This document shows positions 33,162 through 41,940 of a stretch of DNA of 52,711 nt, in pieces. Within the stretch, counting starts at the first letter, position 1. Each line of letters begins with the position of its first letter. The notes beneath the pieces were generated by a model. The model worked only from the letters and a program-made list of their open reading frames with translations, did not search any database and was not told the origin of the DNA. Position numbers and translations under genes: made by a program. Source of the DNA: Candidatus Cloacimonadota bacterium (lineage in GTDB: Bacteria > Cloacimonadota > Cloacimonadia > Cloacimonadales > TCS61); contig JAGLPW010000078.1 in the NCBI GenBank assembly GCA_023137125.1, positions 1 to 52,711 on the forward strand, given 5' to 3'.

Positions 33162-33199
33162 GGGGTGCTTGAATGTGTATCTCTAACTATGGACACCCC
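33162..33199 (+). other. Hairpin in the leader of the M1 peptidase gene
   Basis: GGGGTG (33,162-33,167) can pair with CACCCC (33,194-33,199). It lies between the right end of the transposon and the peptidase ribosome binding site (GGAGG at 33,219-33,223). It might be an old terminator or an mRNA leader structure. Confidence 0.3.
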
Positions 33200-33227
33200 C
33201 TATAAAAAGATTATTTTCGGAGGAAAA

Positions 33228-36101
33228 ATGAAAAAAATTATTATAATATTTTTATTCTTATTGTTCATAGTTTCTGTTTTTGCATGTCCCAGATGTGATC
33301 GCTTAAGAGCTGCTGTTGTAATAGTTCCCTATGAAGAAGTAAGAGCAGATTCTGCTCATGGTTTCGATATATTGAGTTATGACATCACTATGGAAATAGA
33401 TGATGCAAACGACTATATTTCCGGAACTGTGATAGCTATTGTGGAAGCGGAAGAGGTGCTTACTGAGATTGTTTATGAATTAGAGACAATGACAGTTATA
33501 GATGTTCAATTAAATGGGAGTACAGCAAGCTATACATACGATGGTAGTCTAATAACCATTCAGTTAGGAACAGTAAACCCGGGAGAACAATTTACAACAA
33601 CAGTAGAATATTCCGGTAATCCAATCTGGAACGGGCTGGGAATGTATTTCAGTAACAGTCATGTCTTCACTATTTCCGATCCTAATGCTTCCCGTTATTG
33701 GTGGCCCTGTTATGATCACCCCTGGGATAAAGCTCTTGTTGATTTACATATTACCGTGCGGGATGACTGGTTGGCAGCTAGTAATGGATTACGTACATCA
33801 ATAGTGGATAATTATGACGGAACTATGACCCATAACTGGGAAGGATCAAACCCGATGGCAACCTATCTTGTTTCAATAGTTGCACAAAATTATGTGGAAT
33901 TAAATGATTCCTATAATGATATTCCGATCCAAAACTTTGTCTCTTCTGGTCTCGTACCCAATGCCACGGAAGATTTTTCCAACTTACCTTTTATGATGGA
34001 AGTGTACACCGAAAAATTTGGAACTTATCCTTTTGAAAAATATGGGAATGCGGTAACAAATTTTGCTACTTACAGTGCAATGGAACATCAAACAATGACC
34101 ACACTGGGAAGTCAGAATATCAATGGTAATCATGGTGGAGAAATGGTTATTGCGCATGAACTTGCACATCAGTGGTATGGCGATTGTCTTACTTGTCTTA
34201 CCTGGAAGGATATCTGGCTTTCAGAAGGATTTGCAACCTATTCGGAAGCACTTTATATGGAAGAATGGCAGGGATTCGAAGCGATGGTTGATTATGTTTA
34301 TTCTTCAATTCAACAATATTATATTAGTTGGGGAGGTAGCTCTCCGCATATTGTTTATGATCCTCCACCAGGATCTTATTTCACTCCGGCAACTTATGAA
34401 AAACCGGCAGCTGTTTTACATATGCTTCGCTTGAAAACTGGTAATGAGATATTCTTCCAAATACTACAAACATACTTTATAGAATATCATAATGGGAATG
34501 TGATCACGGACGATTTTCAGGAAGTGTGCGAAAACGTTAGCGGAATGGATCTTGACCAATTTTTCCTACAATGGATATATCAGCCGGGATTACCTACTAT
34601 ACAATATACTTATTTCTTTAATCCATATACTGCAGTTCCACGCATAATGACTTATGTTCAAACAGGATCTAATACTGATACTGATTTTTTTCTGGATGTT
34701 CCATTTCATGTTAATTATGGAACATTACACGATTCTGTGTTGGTGGATGCCACTCCAGATGCCCCTGCCCAAACCATCTCTGTTGTAAGTCTTGTCGAGT
34801 ATGATAATATTGAATGTGATCCCAATAATTGGGTTTTAAACATTGGTACTACATTTAGACAAGCAGAGATAAATAATGCCTATTCAGCTGATGAAAGTGT
34901 GATTATATATTGGAATGAATTCTGGCCGGAAGTTAATATTGATGGCTATAATTTATATCGCGCAGAATCTCCGGAAGATCCCTTTATTATTATAAATTCA
35001 GAGATATTAACAGAAACTTCATATACAGATAATGATGTTATAAATGGAACTACATATTATTATAAACTTAAAGCAATAAAAGATGAATCCTATGAAACTC
35101 CATTTTCAGGGATCTATGAGGCAACTCCTCTAAACTTTCCACTCGATCAGGGACTGTTAGTTATTGATGAAACAAATGATGGTCCTGGAATTCAAGGGAG
35201 CCCTGATGATGCAATGGTTGATGAATTTTATGAAGAAATTATCAATTGCAATTTCACTGCTTATGACTATGCTGATGAAGGAGAATTGGATTTGGAATAT
35301 ATTGTTAACTTTTCAACCATCATATATCATGATGATGATATTAGCGGTCATAGCATTAATGATAATCTGGATGTGTTGGGTTGTTATCTGGCAGGTGGTG
35401 GAAATCTAATTATTTCAGGGTGGAAAACAGTATTCGAAATTCCAGATTCTTTTAGATCAGATTTCCTTAATTGTAGTAATGTCCAACAGGTTATTGAATG
35501 GGAATTTATAGGTGCTACTTCCGATGAATATGAAGATCTAAACGTTGATCCAGACAAGGTTTTTGTATCTTTTGAAGGGAAGCTTGCCTATATTGGTATT
35601 TTCCCGGAATCTACAAATGGTATCTATCAATATGACGGTGTTGCAGGAAACCAATATATTGGAGAGAACTGTGCATTGAAAGCTCAACCAGAAGGCCATT
35701 TTGTTCTGCTTGGCTTCCCGCTCTATTTTATCTATAATAATGACGCTGAATTGTTTATGACACAATTATTAGAAGAGATTGGAGAAGTAGGCCTAGAAAA
35801 CAACATCGTACAAGCAGAAAAACCATATCTTACAAACTATCCTAATCCGTTCAATCCCACAACAACGATCTTGTTCAATGTAGCTACGGAGATCAATGAG
35901 GACATGAAGTTGATGATCTATAATGTAAAAGGACAAAAAGTGAAAGAGTTCACAATCCCTCATCCCTTAACCCTGGTTTCTAATCAAATTACTTGGGATG
36001 GAACAGATGAAACTGGCAAACCAGTTTCATCAGGAGTTTATTTTTATAAACTGAAATCCGGTGCTTTTGAGATGAATAGGAAGTGCTTGTTGTTGAAATA
36101 A
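33228..36101 (+). CDS. Secreted M1-family aminopeptidase with type IX sorting domain
   Basis: 957 residues from ATG 33,228, chosen for GGAGG upstream and a signal peptide (KKIIIIFLFLLFIVSVFA); a GTG at 33,165 would add 21 residues through a hairpin. The M1 core (about 30-450) has the exopeptidase-type SAMEH near 286-290 and the zinc site HELAH (310-314) with E333 after the expected 18 residues, plus the WWPCYDHPWDKA patch typical of M1 enzymes. Then come a beta domain, an FN3-like repeat (about 590-660), a Rossmann-like region resembling ThuA/GATase-type domains (about 660-850) and the NPFNP sorting tail. It should be exported to the surface and trim peptides. With the C25 peptidase at 44.3 kb it suggests a protein- or peptide-feeding lifestyle. 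Confidence 0.85.
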   Translation: MKKIIIIFLFLLFIVSVFACPRCDRLRAAVVIVPYEEVRADSAHGFDILSYDITMEIDDANDYISGTVIAIVEAEEVLTEIVYELETMTVIDVQLNGSTASYTYDGSLITIQLGTVNPGEQFTTTVEYSGNPIWNGLGMYFSNSHVFTISDPNASRYWWPCYDHPWDKALVDLHITVRDDWLAASNGLRTSIVDNYDGTMTHNWEGSNPMATYLVSIVAQNYVELNDSYNDIPIQNFVSSGLVPNATEDFSNLPFMMEVYTEKFGTYPFEKYGNAVTNFATYSAMEHQTMTTLGSQNINGNHGGEMVIAHELAHQWYGDCLTCLTWKDIWLSEGFATYSEALYMEEWQGFEAMVDYVYSSIQQYYISWGGSSPHIVYDPPPGSYFTPATYEKPAAVLHMLRLKTGNEIFFQILQTYFIEYHNGNVITDDFQEVCENVSGMDLDQFFLQWIYQPGLPTIQYTYFFNPYTAVPRIMTYVQTGSNTDTDFFLDVPFHVNYGTLHDSVLVDATPDAPAQTISVVSLVEYDNIECDPNNWVLNIGTTFRQAEINNAYSADESVIIYWNEFWPEVNIDGYNLYRAESPEDPFIIINSEILTETSYTDNDVINGTTYYYKLKAIKDESYETPFSGIYEATPLNFPLDQGLLVIDETNDGPGIQGSPDDAMVDEFYEEIINCNFTAYDYADEGELDLEYIVNFSTIIYHDDDISGHSINDNLDVLGCYLAGGGNLIISGWKTVFEIPDSFRSDFLNCSNVQQVIEWEFIGATSDEYEDLNVDPDKVFVSFEGKLAYIGIFPESTNGIYQYDGVAGNQYIGENCALKAQPEGHFVLLGFPLYFIYNNDAELFMTQLLEEIGEVGLENNIVQAEKPYLTNYPNPFNPTTTILFNVATEINEDMKLMIYNVKGQKVKEFTIPHPLTLVSNQITWDGTDETGKPVSSGVYFYKLKSGAFEMNRKCLLLK

Positions 36102-36261
36102 AATACAACGATATTGCAACTCTCTTATAGCCATAACGTAATGTTACTGTACTTGAAACAGGCAGTCACTCTCCTTTTTTCTTTACAGAAATTATCACTT
36201 TTCGATATTAAGGTTAATTTAGTAGTTTATAGAAAAACAGATCTTTCTATAAGGAGAAACA

Positions 36262-36735
36262 ATGGAAATACTACATCAAAAATCAAAGATCTTAGATTAT
36301 TTGAAAAAAGAATCTCTTGGAATTCTGGGTACACGGGAAATAAATTCAGAGAATATAAGACAAAGAGTTATGTATTATGGAATAGATGATGACTTTAATT
36401 GCTATCTTATGTCAACCAAAGAGAGTCCAAAAATTGAACAGATCCAATCTTCAACAAAGGTCTCATTTATAATATTAACCATAGAAGATCCTTACGATAA
36501 ATCGTGGGAAATTGAAATTGATGGCATGGCTACACTGCTTAAAGAAGAAACAGAAATACAATTTGCCCTTGATAAACTTATGGGAAAAAATCCGTTTGCA
36601 GATGTAGCATTGGAATCAGGCATCATTGGACAATTTGATTTTGTAAAACTTATTCCTGAATTTGTTCGGTTTAGAGTATACGGAGAAGCTCTAAATGGAA
36701 ATCCTCCAACTGTTTTGCATTTTCAAAAATCTTAA
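36262..36735 (+). CDS. Pyridoxamine-phosphate-oxidase-like FMN split-barrel protein
   Basis: 157 residues. AAGGAG lies seven bases before the ATG. The layout fits the split-barrel flavin family: LGILGTRE (strand 1), CYLMSTKESPKIEQI, VSFIILTIEDPY and a C-terminal IPEFVRFRVYGEA strand. Such proteins bind FMN, F420 or heme and include general stress and redox proteins; the true PdxH substrate residues cannot be confirmed. It lies 12 bases before the sensor kinase, so it may be co-transcribed with the two-component genes and hint at a redox signal. A 91-codon frame at 36,114-36,389 that overlaps it is a shadow. Confidence 0.7.
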   Translation: MEILHQKSKILDYLKKESLGILGTREINSENIRQRVMYYGIDDDFNCYLMSTKESPKIEQIQSSTKVSFIILTIEDPYDKSWEIEIDGMATLLKEETEIQFALDKLMGKNPFADVALESGIIGQFDFVKLIPEFVRFRVYGEALNGNPPTVLHFQKS

Positions 36736-36747
36736 TAATCCTCCTTT

Positions 36748-37872
36748 ATGAAAGCACAAAAAGAACAATCTCTTTTAAAATGCTGGGAGTATTTTAATTG
36801 TAACGAAATTGAGTGCCCTGCCTATAAATCTGATGATCAGCATTGTTGGCTTTTATCCGGAACTTACTGTCATAAAGAGATACAAGGAAGTTGGATCGAA
36901 AAAATGGAAGCCTGTATTCACTGCCAGGTTTATGAATCCAATTTCAACTTCGAAGATTGGAAATCGACATTATTATTAGTATCCAAGCAATTTAATAATT
37001 TCAGAAAGAAGTCAGATGAAGATTATCAAATTATTAAGGAAAGTCAAAAAAAACTTCAAGAATTTAAAATTACGAGTTCTTATTTATTAAAAGAATTGGA
37101 TAAAAAGAGCAAGGAAGTTTTAGCAGAAAGAGAAAATTTAGAAACTAAAGTAAAAGCAAGAACAAAAGAGTTAGAACGTCTTCATACAAAACTAATTCAT
37201 ACTTCAAAGATCGCTACTATAGGAAGATTTTCAGCTGGTATTGCCCATGAGATAAATAATCCTCTCGGTGCAATAATGAATTATGCCAGAACACTTCTGG
37301 CCAATCCTGAAATAAAGAAAAAGAATCGAGATTACTTGGAACTGATTTTAAAAGGTTTGTTTAGGATTGAAAGTATTGTACAGCAAATTTTAAGTTATTC
37401 CGGTTACAGAAAAACCGATCTGCAATTATCCAATATCAATAATATAATCAATGATGCAATTGCATTTATTCAGCATAAACAACATGAGAAGAAGATTAAA
37501 ATGAGATTGAAACTGGAAAATTCTTTACCTTCCATTTTTTTAAGTGCTTCACAAATACAGCAGGTTTTCATTAATATCATTAGTAATGCTTTTGATTCAA
37601 TGAACAGAAATGGAGAATTGAAAATTAAAACGTATTATGAAAATGGAATGATTATTTCCAGTTTCAAAGATAACGGGAAAGGAATTACAAAAGAAGACAG
37701 AGAAAAGATATTCGATCCTTTTTACACAACCAAAGATGTGGGAGACGGAACGGGATTAGGATTATTTATTTGCTATAATATTCTGCAGCTTTACGAAGGA
37801 AATATAGACATTAGAAGTATCGAAGGAGAGGGAACAGAAGTAATTATAAACTTGCCGGTTCCTGATAAATAA
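36748..37872 (+). CDS. Cytosolic sensor histidine kinase with N-terminal two-CW cysteine domain
   Basis: 374 residues. Residues 10-60 hold seven cysteines (C12, C18, C23, C33, C41, C56, C59), two of them as CW pairs (12-13, 33-34). This is the two-CW type of metal- or Fe-S-binding module. A coiled coil (about 85-150) leads to HisKA with H167 in GIAHEINNPLG, and the HATPase has the N box (NIISNAFDSM) and G boxes (DNGKGI, GDGTGLGL). There is no membrane segment, so it senses an internal signal, possibly redox state or a metal. Its stop overlaps the regulator ATG by one base, and the kinase type (HEINNPLG) is that of NtrB partners of sigma-54 activators. Confidence 0.85.
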   Translation: MKAQKEQSLLKCWEYFNCNEIECPAYKSDDQHCWLLSGTYCHKEIQGSWIEKMEACIHCQVYESNFNFEDWKSTLLLVSKQFNNFRKKSDEDYQIIKESQKKLQEFKITSSYLLKELDKKSKEVLAERENLETKVKARTKELERLHTKLIHTSKIATIGRFSAGIAHEINNPLGAIMNYARTLLANPEIKKKNRDYLELILKGLFRIESIVQQILSYSGYRKTDLQLSNINNIINDAIAFIQHKQHEKKIKMRLKLENSLPSIFLSASQIQQVFINIISNAFDSMNRNGELKIKTYYENGMIISSFKDNGKGITKEDREKIFDPFYTTKDVGDGTGLGLFICYNILQLYEGNIDIRSIEGEGTEVIINLPVPDK

Positions 37873-39212
37873 TGAATAAACATAGAATATTAGTTGTTGA
37901 AGATGATGATTTGATGCAGGGAATGTTAAATGATTCACTAAGCACCGAGGAGTATGATGTAACTTTAGCTTCCGATGGATTAGAGGGATTAAAGAATATC
38001 CAAAAAACGAAATTTGACCTTGTTTTGCTTGATATAAAATTACCTAAAATGAACGGCATTACATTGCTTGAAAAAATCAAAAAAACCTCTGCTGAAACTA
38101 TCGTAATTATAATGACAGCTTTCGGAACAGTTGAGACAGCAGTGCAGGCTATGAAAATGGGAGCATTCGATTATATAACCAAGCCCTTCTTAATAGATGA
38201 ATTGATGATGATAATGAAAAAAGGATTAGAATTACAGCAGTTGAAAAGAGAAAATATCCTTTTGAGAAAAGAATTACAGCATCAATATTATTTAGGAGAT
38301 ATAATTGGGAAAAGCATAGAGATGCAAAAGATCTTCCAGTTAATCAAGATCATAGCTCCCAGCAAAAGTACTGTCCTTATACAGGGTGCAAGCGGAACTG
38401 GAAAGGAATTGATTGCAAAAGCAATTCATCAGCTTAGTCTGCAAAAAGACAGACCTCTCATAAAAGTTAGTTGCGGTGCATTGCCGGAAACACTTATAGA
38501 AAGTGAATTATTTGGGCATGAAAAGGGTGCTTTTACAAATGCTCTCAAATTGAAAAAAGGAAGATTTGAACTTGCTCATCAAAGTACAATTTTTTTAGAT
38601 GAAGTAGATGACATGAAACCTATGATTCAAATGCGGCTTTTAAGAATATTACAAGAAAGAGAATTGGAGCGGGTTGGCGGAACTGATACAATAAAAGTTG
38701 ATTTAAGGATCATAGCCGCCAGTAAGGTTGATCTGTTAACATTAGTAAATGAAGGAAAATTCAGGGAAGATTTATATTACAGGCTTAATGTTGTTCCAAT
38801 TATCCTACCTCCATTACATGCTCGTAAAGGAGATATTCCTCTTTTAGTAAATCATTTCCTAAGTAATTATAATACGATATTAAATAAAAATGTAGAACTT
38901 TCTACGGAAGCTTTACAGAGAATGATGAATTATAATTGGCCCGGAAATATCCGGGAATTGGAAAATTTAATTGAAAGGTTAGTTACATTATCTGTTAATA
39001 ATAAAATCACAACAAAAGATTTACCGGAAAATTTGAAGACTAATAAGAAATGGAGTTCAGATAAAATAAAGATTGTTGTTCAAGAAGTTGAGAAAGAACA
39101 CATTCTTAAGATTCTGGAACAAACAAATTGGATAAAAAAAGAAACAGCAAAAATATTAGGTATTACAACAAAATCTCTCTGGGAAAAGATAAATAAATAT
39201 AATATTTCGTGA
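37872..39212 (+). CDS. NtrC-family sigma-54-dependent response regulator
   Basis: 446 residues. REC domain with acidic pocket EDDD near residues 9-12 and phospho-acceptor D54; AAA+ domain with Walker A GASGTGKE (172-179); sigma-54 contact loop GAFTNA (219-224) where most relatives have GAFTGA; Walker B FLDEVD near 242-247; R-finger region RLNVVPIILPPL; and a Fis-type HTH at the C-terminus (KKETAKILGITTKSLWEKI). It is phosphorylated by the adjacent kinase and activates sigma-54 promoters. The Asn in place of Gly in the loop is unusual. Possible binding sites and a near-consensus -24/-12 lie directly downstream (39,238-39,331). Confidence 0.85.
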   Translation: MNKHRILVVEDDDLMQGMLNDSLSTEEYDVTLASDGLEGLKNIQKTKFDLVLLDIKLPKMNGITLLEKIKKTSAETIVIIMTAFGTVETAVQAMKMGAFDYITKPFLIDELMMIMKKGLELQQLKRENILLRKELQHQYYLGDIIGKSIEMQKIFQLIKIIAPSKSTVLIQGASGTGKELIAKAIHQLSLQKDRPLIKVSCGALPETLIESELFGHEKGAFTNALKLKKGRFELAHQSTIFLDEVDDMKPMIQMRLLRILQERELERVGGTDTIKVDLRIIAASKVDLLTLVNEGKFREDLYYRLNVVPIILPPLHARKGDIPLLVNHFLSNYNTILNKNVELSTEALQRMMNYNWPGNIRELENLIERLVTLSVNNKITTKDLPENLKTNKKWSSDKIKIVVQEVEKEHILKILEQTNWIKKETAKILGITTKSLWEKINKYNIS

Positions 39213-39237
39213 AATAACATTACATTTTCGCAAAACC

Positions 39238-39331
39238 TTACCAAAAAGTAATATTAATAAATTGTTGGTCAATTACTCTGAAACAAAGTATTTACAACTT
39301 TATTAACTTTTTTGGCATTACTTTTCGGTAA
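39238..39331. promoter_or_regulatory. Inverted 15-base sites and possible sigma-54 promoter
   Basis: TTACCAAAAAGTAAT (39,238-39,252) and ATTACTTTTCGGTAA (39,317-39,331) are inverted copies with one mismatch. A half-similar ATTACATTTTCGC lies at about 39,220. Overlapping the second site, TGGCATTACTTTTCG (39,313-39,327) resembles the -24/-12 consensus but has CG where GC is expected. The spacer 39,213-39,503 has no gene, so these could control the kinase gene at 39,504. Confidence 0.35.
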
Positions 39332-39503
39332 TGTTTGCCTTTTCACACTAATTACTTATAATTCCATAACCTCTTTATTTGCAAGCTATTATGTCGCAAT
39401 ACTCCCATTGGCATAGTTATTGCTAATTCCTTAAGTATAAAAGGAGAAGTGAAGTTTACTATGTTTAGAAAGAAATATTTGTTCGAAGGGATTTTCAAAT
39501 AAA

Positions 39504-40868
39504 ATGGAAAAATTTCTAACCATTTATACAATCGAACAATTCAAAAAAAGAATTAAGTGGTTCATTATATTAAGATTTATCGCTATTATTGGCGTTTTTG
39601 TTGTCCTCTTGGCAACGAAGAACCTGCTAAACATAAAGCTGCCTTTTTTTCAACTTTATTTAGGAAACATGCTGTTATTAATTTTGAACACATTTCATTT
39701 ACTTTACAATCAAAAATTGAATTATCTTAAAGTAAAAGAGGTTTATTTTAAGAAAGCAAATATCTTCGTGAACATTCAGATTTCATTAGATCTAGTGCTT
39801 TTAACATATTTTGTTCATTTTGCTGGAGGAGTGGAAAACCCATTTACTTTTTACTATATCTTCCACATAGTTATTGCCAGTATTCTTTTATCAAATAAAG
39901 CAGCCTACTATCAAGCAATCTTCTCAGCTTTTCTTTTTGGTTCAATTATATTAACCGAATATCTCCATATTTTACCTCATTACTCTCTTATCGGGTTTTC
40001 CACCGAGAGTCTTAACTTTCACACTTTTGGTTATATAGTTGGTATTTTTTCGGTCTTTGTCTCAACCTTATTTATCGTTGTATACATGACAACTTCTATT
40101 GTTAATAAATTGTGGGAAAGAGAGATAGCTCTTTGCGAAGCAAACGAAAGGTTAAGAGAAAAAGACCGCTTAAAATCACAATATGTTTTAATTGTATCCC
40201 ATGATTTACAAGCTTCTCTTTCGGCAATCCAAAGTTGTTTAAAAGTAGTTTTAAGCAATTTCACAGGTTCAATTTCTGAAAGATCAAGGGAGATGATTAC
40301 AAGGGCAGAACAAAGAAGTTTGAGCTTATTACATTTTGTGAAAGATCTGCTGGATCTTTCTAAGATGAGAGCTTTAGATGAAACAAAAAAAGAAAAAATA
40401 TTGTTTTGGAAAATCGTAAAAAAAGTCGCTGAAAAATTTAATGTAATCGCAGAAGAAAAAAAACTCAACCTTTCTTTAGGTAATAATAGTAAAGATTTTG
40501 TAATAGGAAATCCCCAAACTCTCGAAGAAATGATGGATAACCTGGTCATTAATGCGATTAAATATACACCAAGAGGAGGGAAAATATCTATTGATCATCA
40601 ACTTTCTTTAGATCCCGAATTCATCAAAGTATCGGTTTCGGATACGGGGATAGGTATTCGGCAAAATAATCTGCCCTTTATTTTTGATGATTTCTTTCGG
40701 GCTAAGAATGCTTTAATGTTGGATAAGAACGGAACAGGTCTCGGATTATCAATAGTAAAACAAATTGTCGAATCTCATAATGGTGAAATCTGGGTTGAGA
40801 GTAAACTCGGTGAAGGTTCGAAATTTACATTCACCTTACCCAAAGCCAATATAATAGGGAGTAAGTAA
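39504..40868 (+). CDS. Membrane sensor histidine kinase
   Basis: 454 residues. The N-terminal third has about six hydrophobic helices (from residue 18, FIILRFIAIIGVFVVLLAT, to about 205) with short loops, an integral sensing domain like those of 6-TM kinases. A linker coiled coil (REIALCEANERLREKD) leads to HisKA with H233 in VSHDLQAS, then HATPase with N box (MMDNLVINAIKYTP), DTGIGI and GTGLGLSIV. This is a complete kinase of the HisKA/HATPase type, paired with the REC protein that starts two bases after its stop. Its ligand is unknown. A long minus-strand frame inside it (40,031-40,549) is a shadow. Confidence 0.85.
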   Translation: MEKFLTIYTIEQFKKRIKWFIILRFIAIIGVFVVLLATKNLLNIKLPFFQLYLGNMLLLILNTFHLLYNQKLNYLKVKEVYFKKANIFVNIQISLDLVLLTYFVHFAGGVENPFTFYYIFHIVIASILLSNKAAYYQAIFSAFLFGSIILTEYLHILPHYSLIGFSTESLNFHTFGYIVGIFSVFVSTLFIVVYMTTSIVNKLWEREIALCEANERLREKDRLKSQYVLIVSHDLQASLSAIQSCLKVVLSNFTGSISERSREMITRAEQRSLSLLHFVKDLLDLSKMRALDETKKEKILFWKIVKKVAEKFNVIAEEKKLNLSLGNNSKDFVIGNPQTLEEMMDNLVINAIKYTPRGGKISIDHQLSLDPEFIKVSVSDTGIGIRQNNLPFIFDDFFRAKNALMLDKNGTGLGLSIVKQIVESHNGEIWVESKLGEGSKFTFTLPKANIIGSK

Positions 40869-40869
40869 A

Positions 40870-41319
40870 ATAGAAAAGCAGAAAAGCATACTAATTATTG
40901 AAGATGATGCTGACATGATTGAAGCTATGAAAATCATTTTAGAAACAAAAAATTATCGGATATATACTGCATATAGTCCAGATGAAGGTTTTCAAATGGC
41001 AAAAGATATGAAACCGGATTTAATAGTTTTGGATGTTATGTTCGATAGTGAAGAAAGATCTTTAGGATTCGAGTATGCTGTTAATATGAAACAAGATAAA
41101 ATACTAGCTCCTATACCAATTTTGATGTCTTCTGCTGTTAACAAAGCTCACCCTGATTTTAACTTATCTGCTAATACAAATGATAACTTTTTTCCGGTTG
41201 ATGATTTTATAGATAAACCGGCACAACCGGATGATTTACTAAATAGAATAGAAAAACTTCTTAAACAGAAAATTAGTAAATGGGTCAATTATCAAGGAAA
41301 AATAATACTTAATAAATAG
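40870..41319 (+). CDS. Single-domain response regulator, apparently with an AUA start
   Basis: A REC domain: first strand ILIIEDDAD, phospho-acceptor D55 in VLDVM, and conserved Lys in DKPAQP. The only in-frame ATG (40,915) lies after the EDD acidic pocket, so starting there would destroy the fold. Upstream the frame is open only back to stops at 40,852 and 40,855 and has no ATG, GTG or TTG. ATA at 40,870 has GGGAG eight bases before it and lies just after the kinase stop, so I place the start there (149 residues); ATT codons a little further on are alternatives. There is no output domain, so it acts by protein contact or passes phosphate on. A sequencing error is possible. Confidence 0.6.
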   Translation: MEKQKSILIIEDDADMIEAMKIILETKNYRIYTAYSPDEGFQMAKDMKPDLIVLDVMFDSEERSLGFEYAVNMKQDKILAPIPILMSSAVNKAHPDFNLSANTNDNFFPVDDFIDKPAQPDDLLNRIEKLLKQKISKWVNYQGKIILNK

Positions 41320-41330
41320 GAGGAAGTAAT

Positions 41331-41822
41331 ATGGATCAACACAAATTATCGGGAGCTAATACAAACTTGAAGCTTCTTATAACGTTCTTTTTATTATGCA
41401 TGGCACTTGCATATGTTGTCGCACTGATCAATGTCTATGACAAAACTCAATTTACCTATAGCGGTACTGCAGAGCATTATGTTGGAAACGAAGAGGAGCT
41501 GATCTTTCCAAAGGAATTCTCAGAACTGGTTGAGATAAGTCACCCTCATCTTCTGGGAATGTCGATGATGTTTATGCTTTTATGTTCAATTTTCTTATTT
41601 TCATCAGCATCGGATTTACTAAAAAAAATTATCGTAATTTCATCATTTGGTTCAATAATTGTAGATCTCGGTTCGACCTGGTTGATCCGATACATGGCTC
41701 CACAATTTGCAATATTGATGATAATAGCCGGGATTGTAATGGGACTTTGTTTTCTTTTTATGTTCTTAATTCCATTGAAAGATATGTGGTTAACAAAAAA
41801 AAGAATCACACCACATATCTAA
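41331..41822 (+). CDS. Small four-helix membrane protein with an HPH motif
   Basis: 163 residues with AGGAGG before the ATG. Hydrophobic helices at about 14-35, 69-90, 95-112 and 116-140. A loop between helices 1 and 2 holds GTAEHYVGNEEEL and leads to ISHPHLLGMSMM, where the two His near the membrane could bind heme. The family is not recognised; similar EHY and H-x-H features occur in membrane redox proteins near oxidase-type genes. It lies 11 bases after the response regulator and before the porin, so it may be part of the regulated unit. Function is unknown. Confidence 0.65.
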   Translation: MDQHKLSGANTNLKLLITFFLLCMALAYVVALINVYDKTQFTYSGTAEHYVGNEEELIFPKEFSELVEISHPHLLGMSMMFMLLCSIFLFSSASDLLKKIIVISSFGSIIVDLGSTWLIRYMAPQFAILMIIAGIVMGLCFLFMFLIPLKDMWLTKKRITPHI

Positions 41823-41854
41823 CTAAGCAATTTTTTTAAAAAAAGGGGGTAAAT

Positions 41855-41917
41855 ATGACAATTTACAGAGGATTGGTGCCGATTACCACCAAAACTCTTG
41901 TGTCTCATCGTGTGTAA
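41855..41917 (+). CDS. Possible 20-residue leader peptide before the porin
   Basis: AAGGGGGT lies four bases before an ATG that opens 20 codons (MTIYRGLVPITTKTLVSHRV) and stops 24 bases before the porin ATG, which has its own AAGGAG. The strong ribosome site is the main support. It has no family and might be spurious. Confidence 0.3.
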   Translation: MTIYRGLVPITTKTLVSHRV

Positions 41918-41940
41918 AAAAAATAAAAAAGGAGTAGAAA

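Noticed and set aside
36114-36389. 91-codon frame before the flavin split-barrel gene
   Set aside because: It overlaps the 36,262 gene in another frame, has no ribosome site and its sequence looks random.
40031-40549. 172-codon minus-strand open frame inside the membrane kinase gene
   Set aside because: It mirrors the kinase codons, has poor ribosome site context and an unlikely residue mix. It is a shadow of the plus-strand gene.
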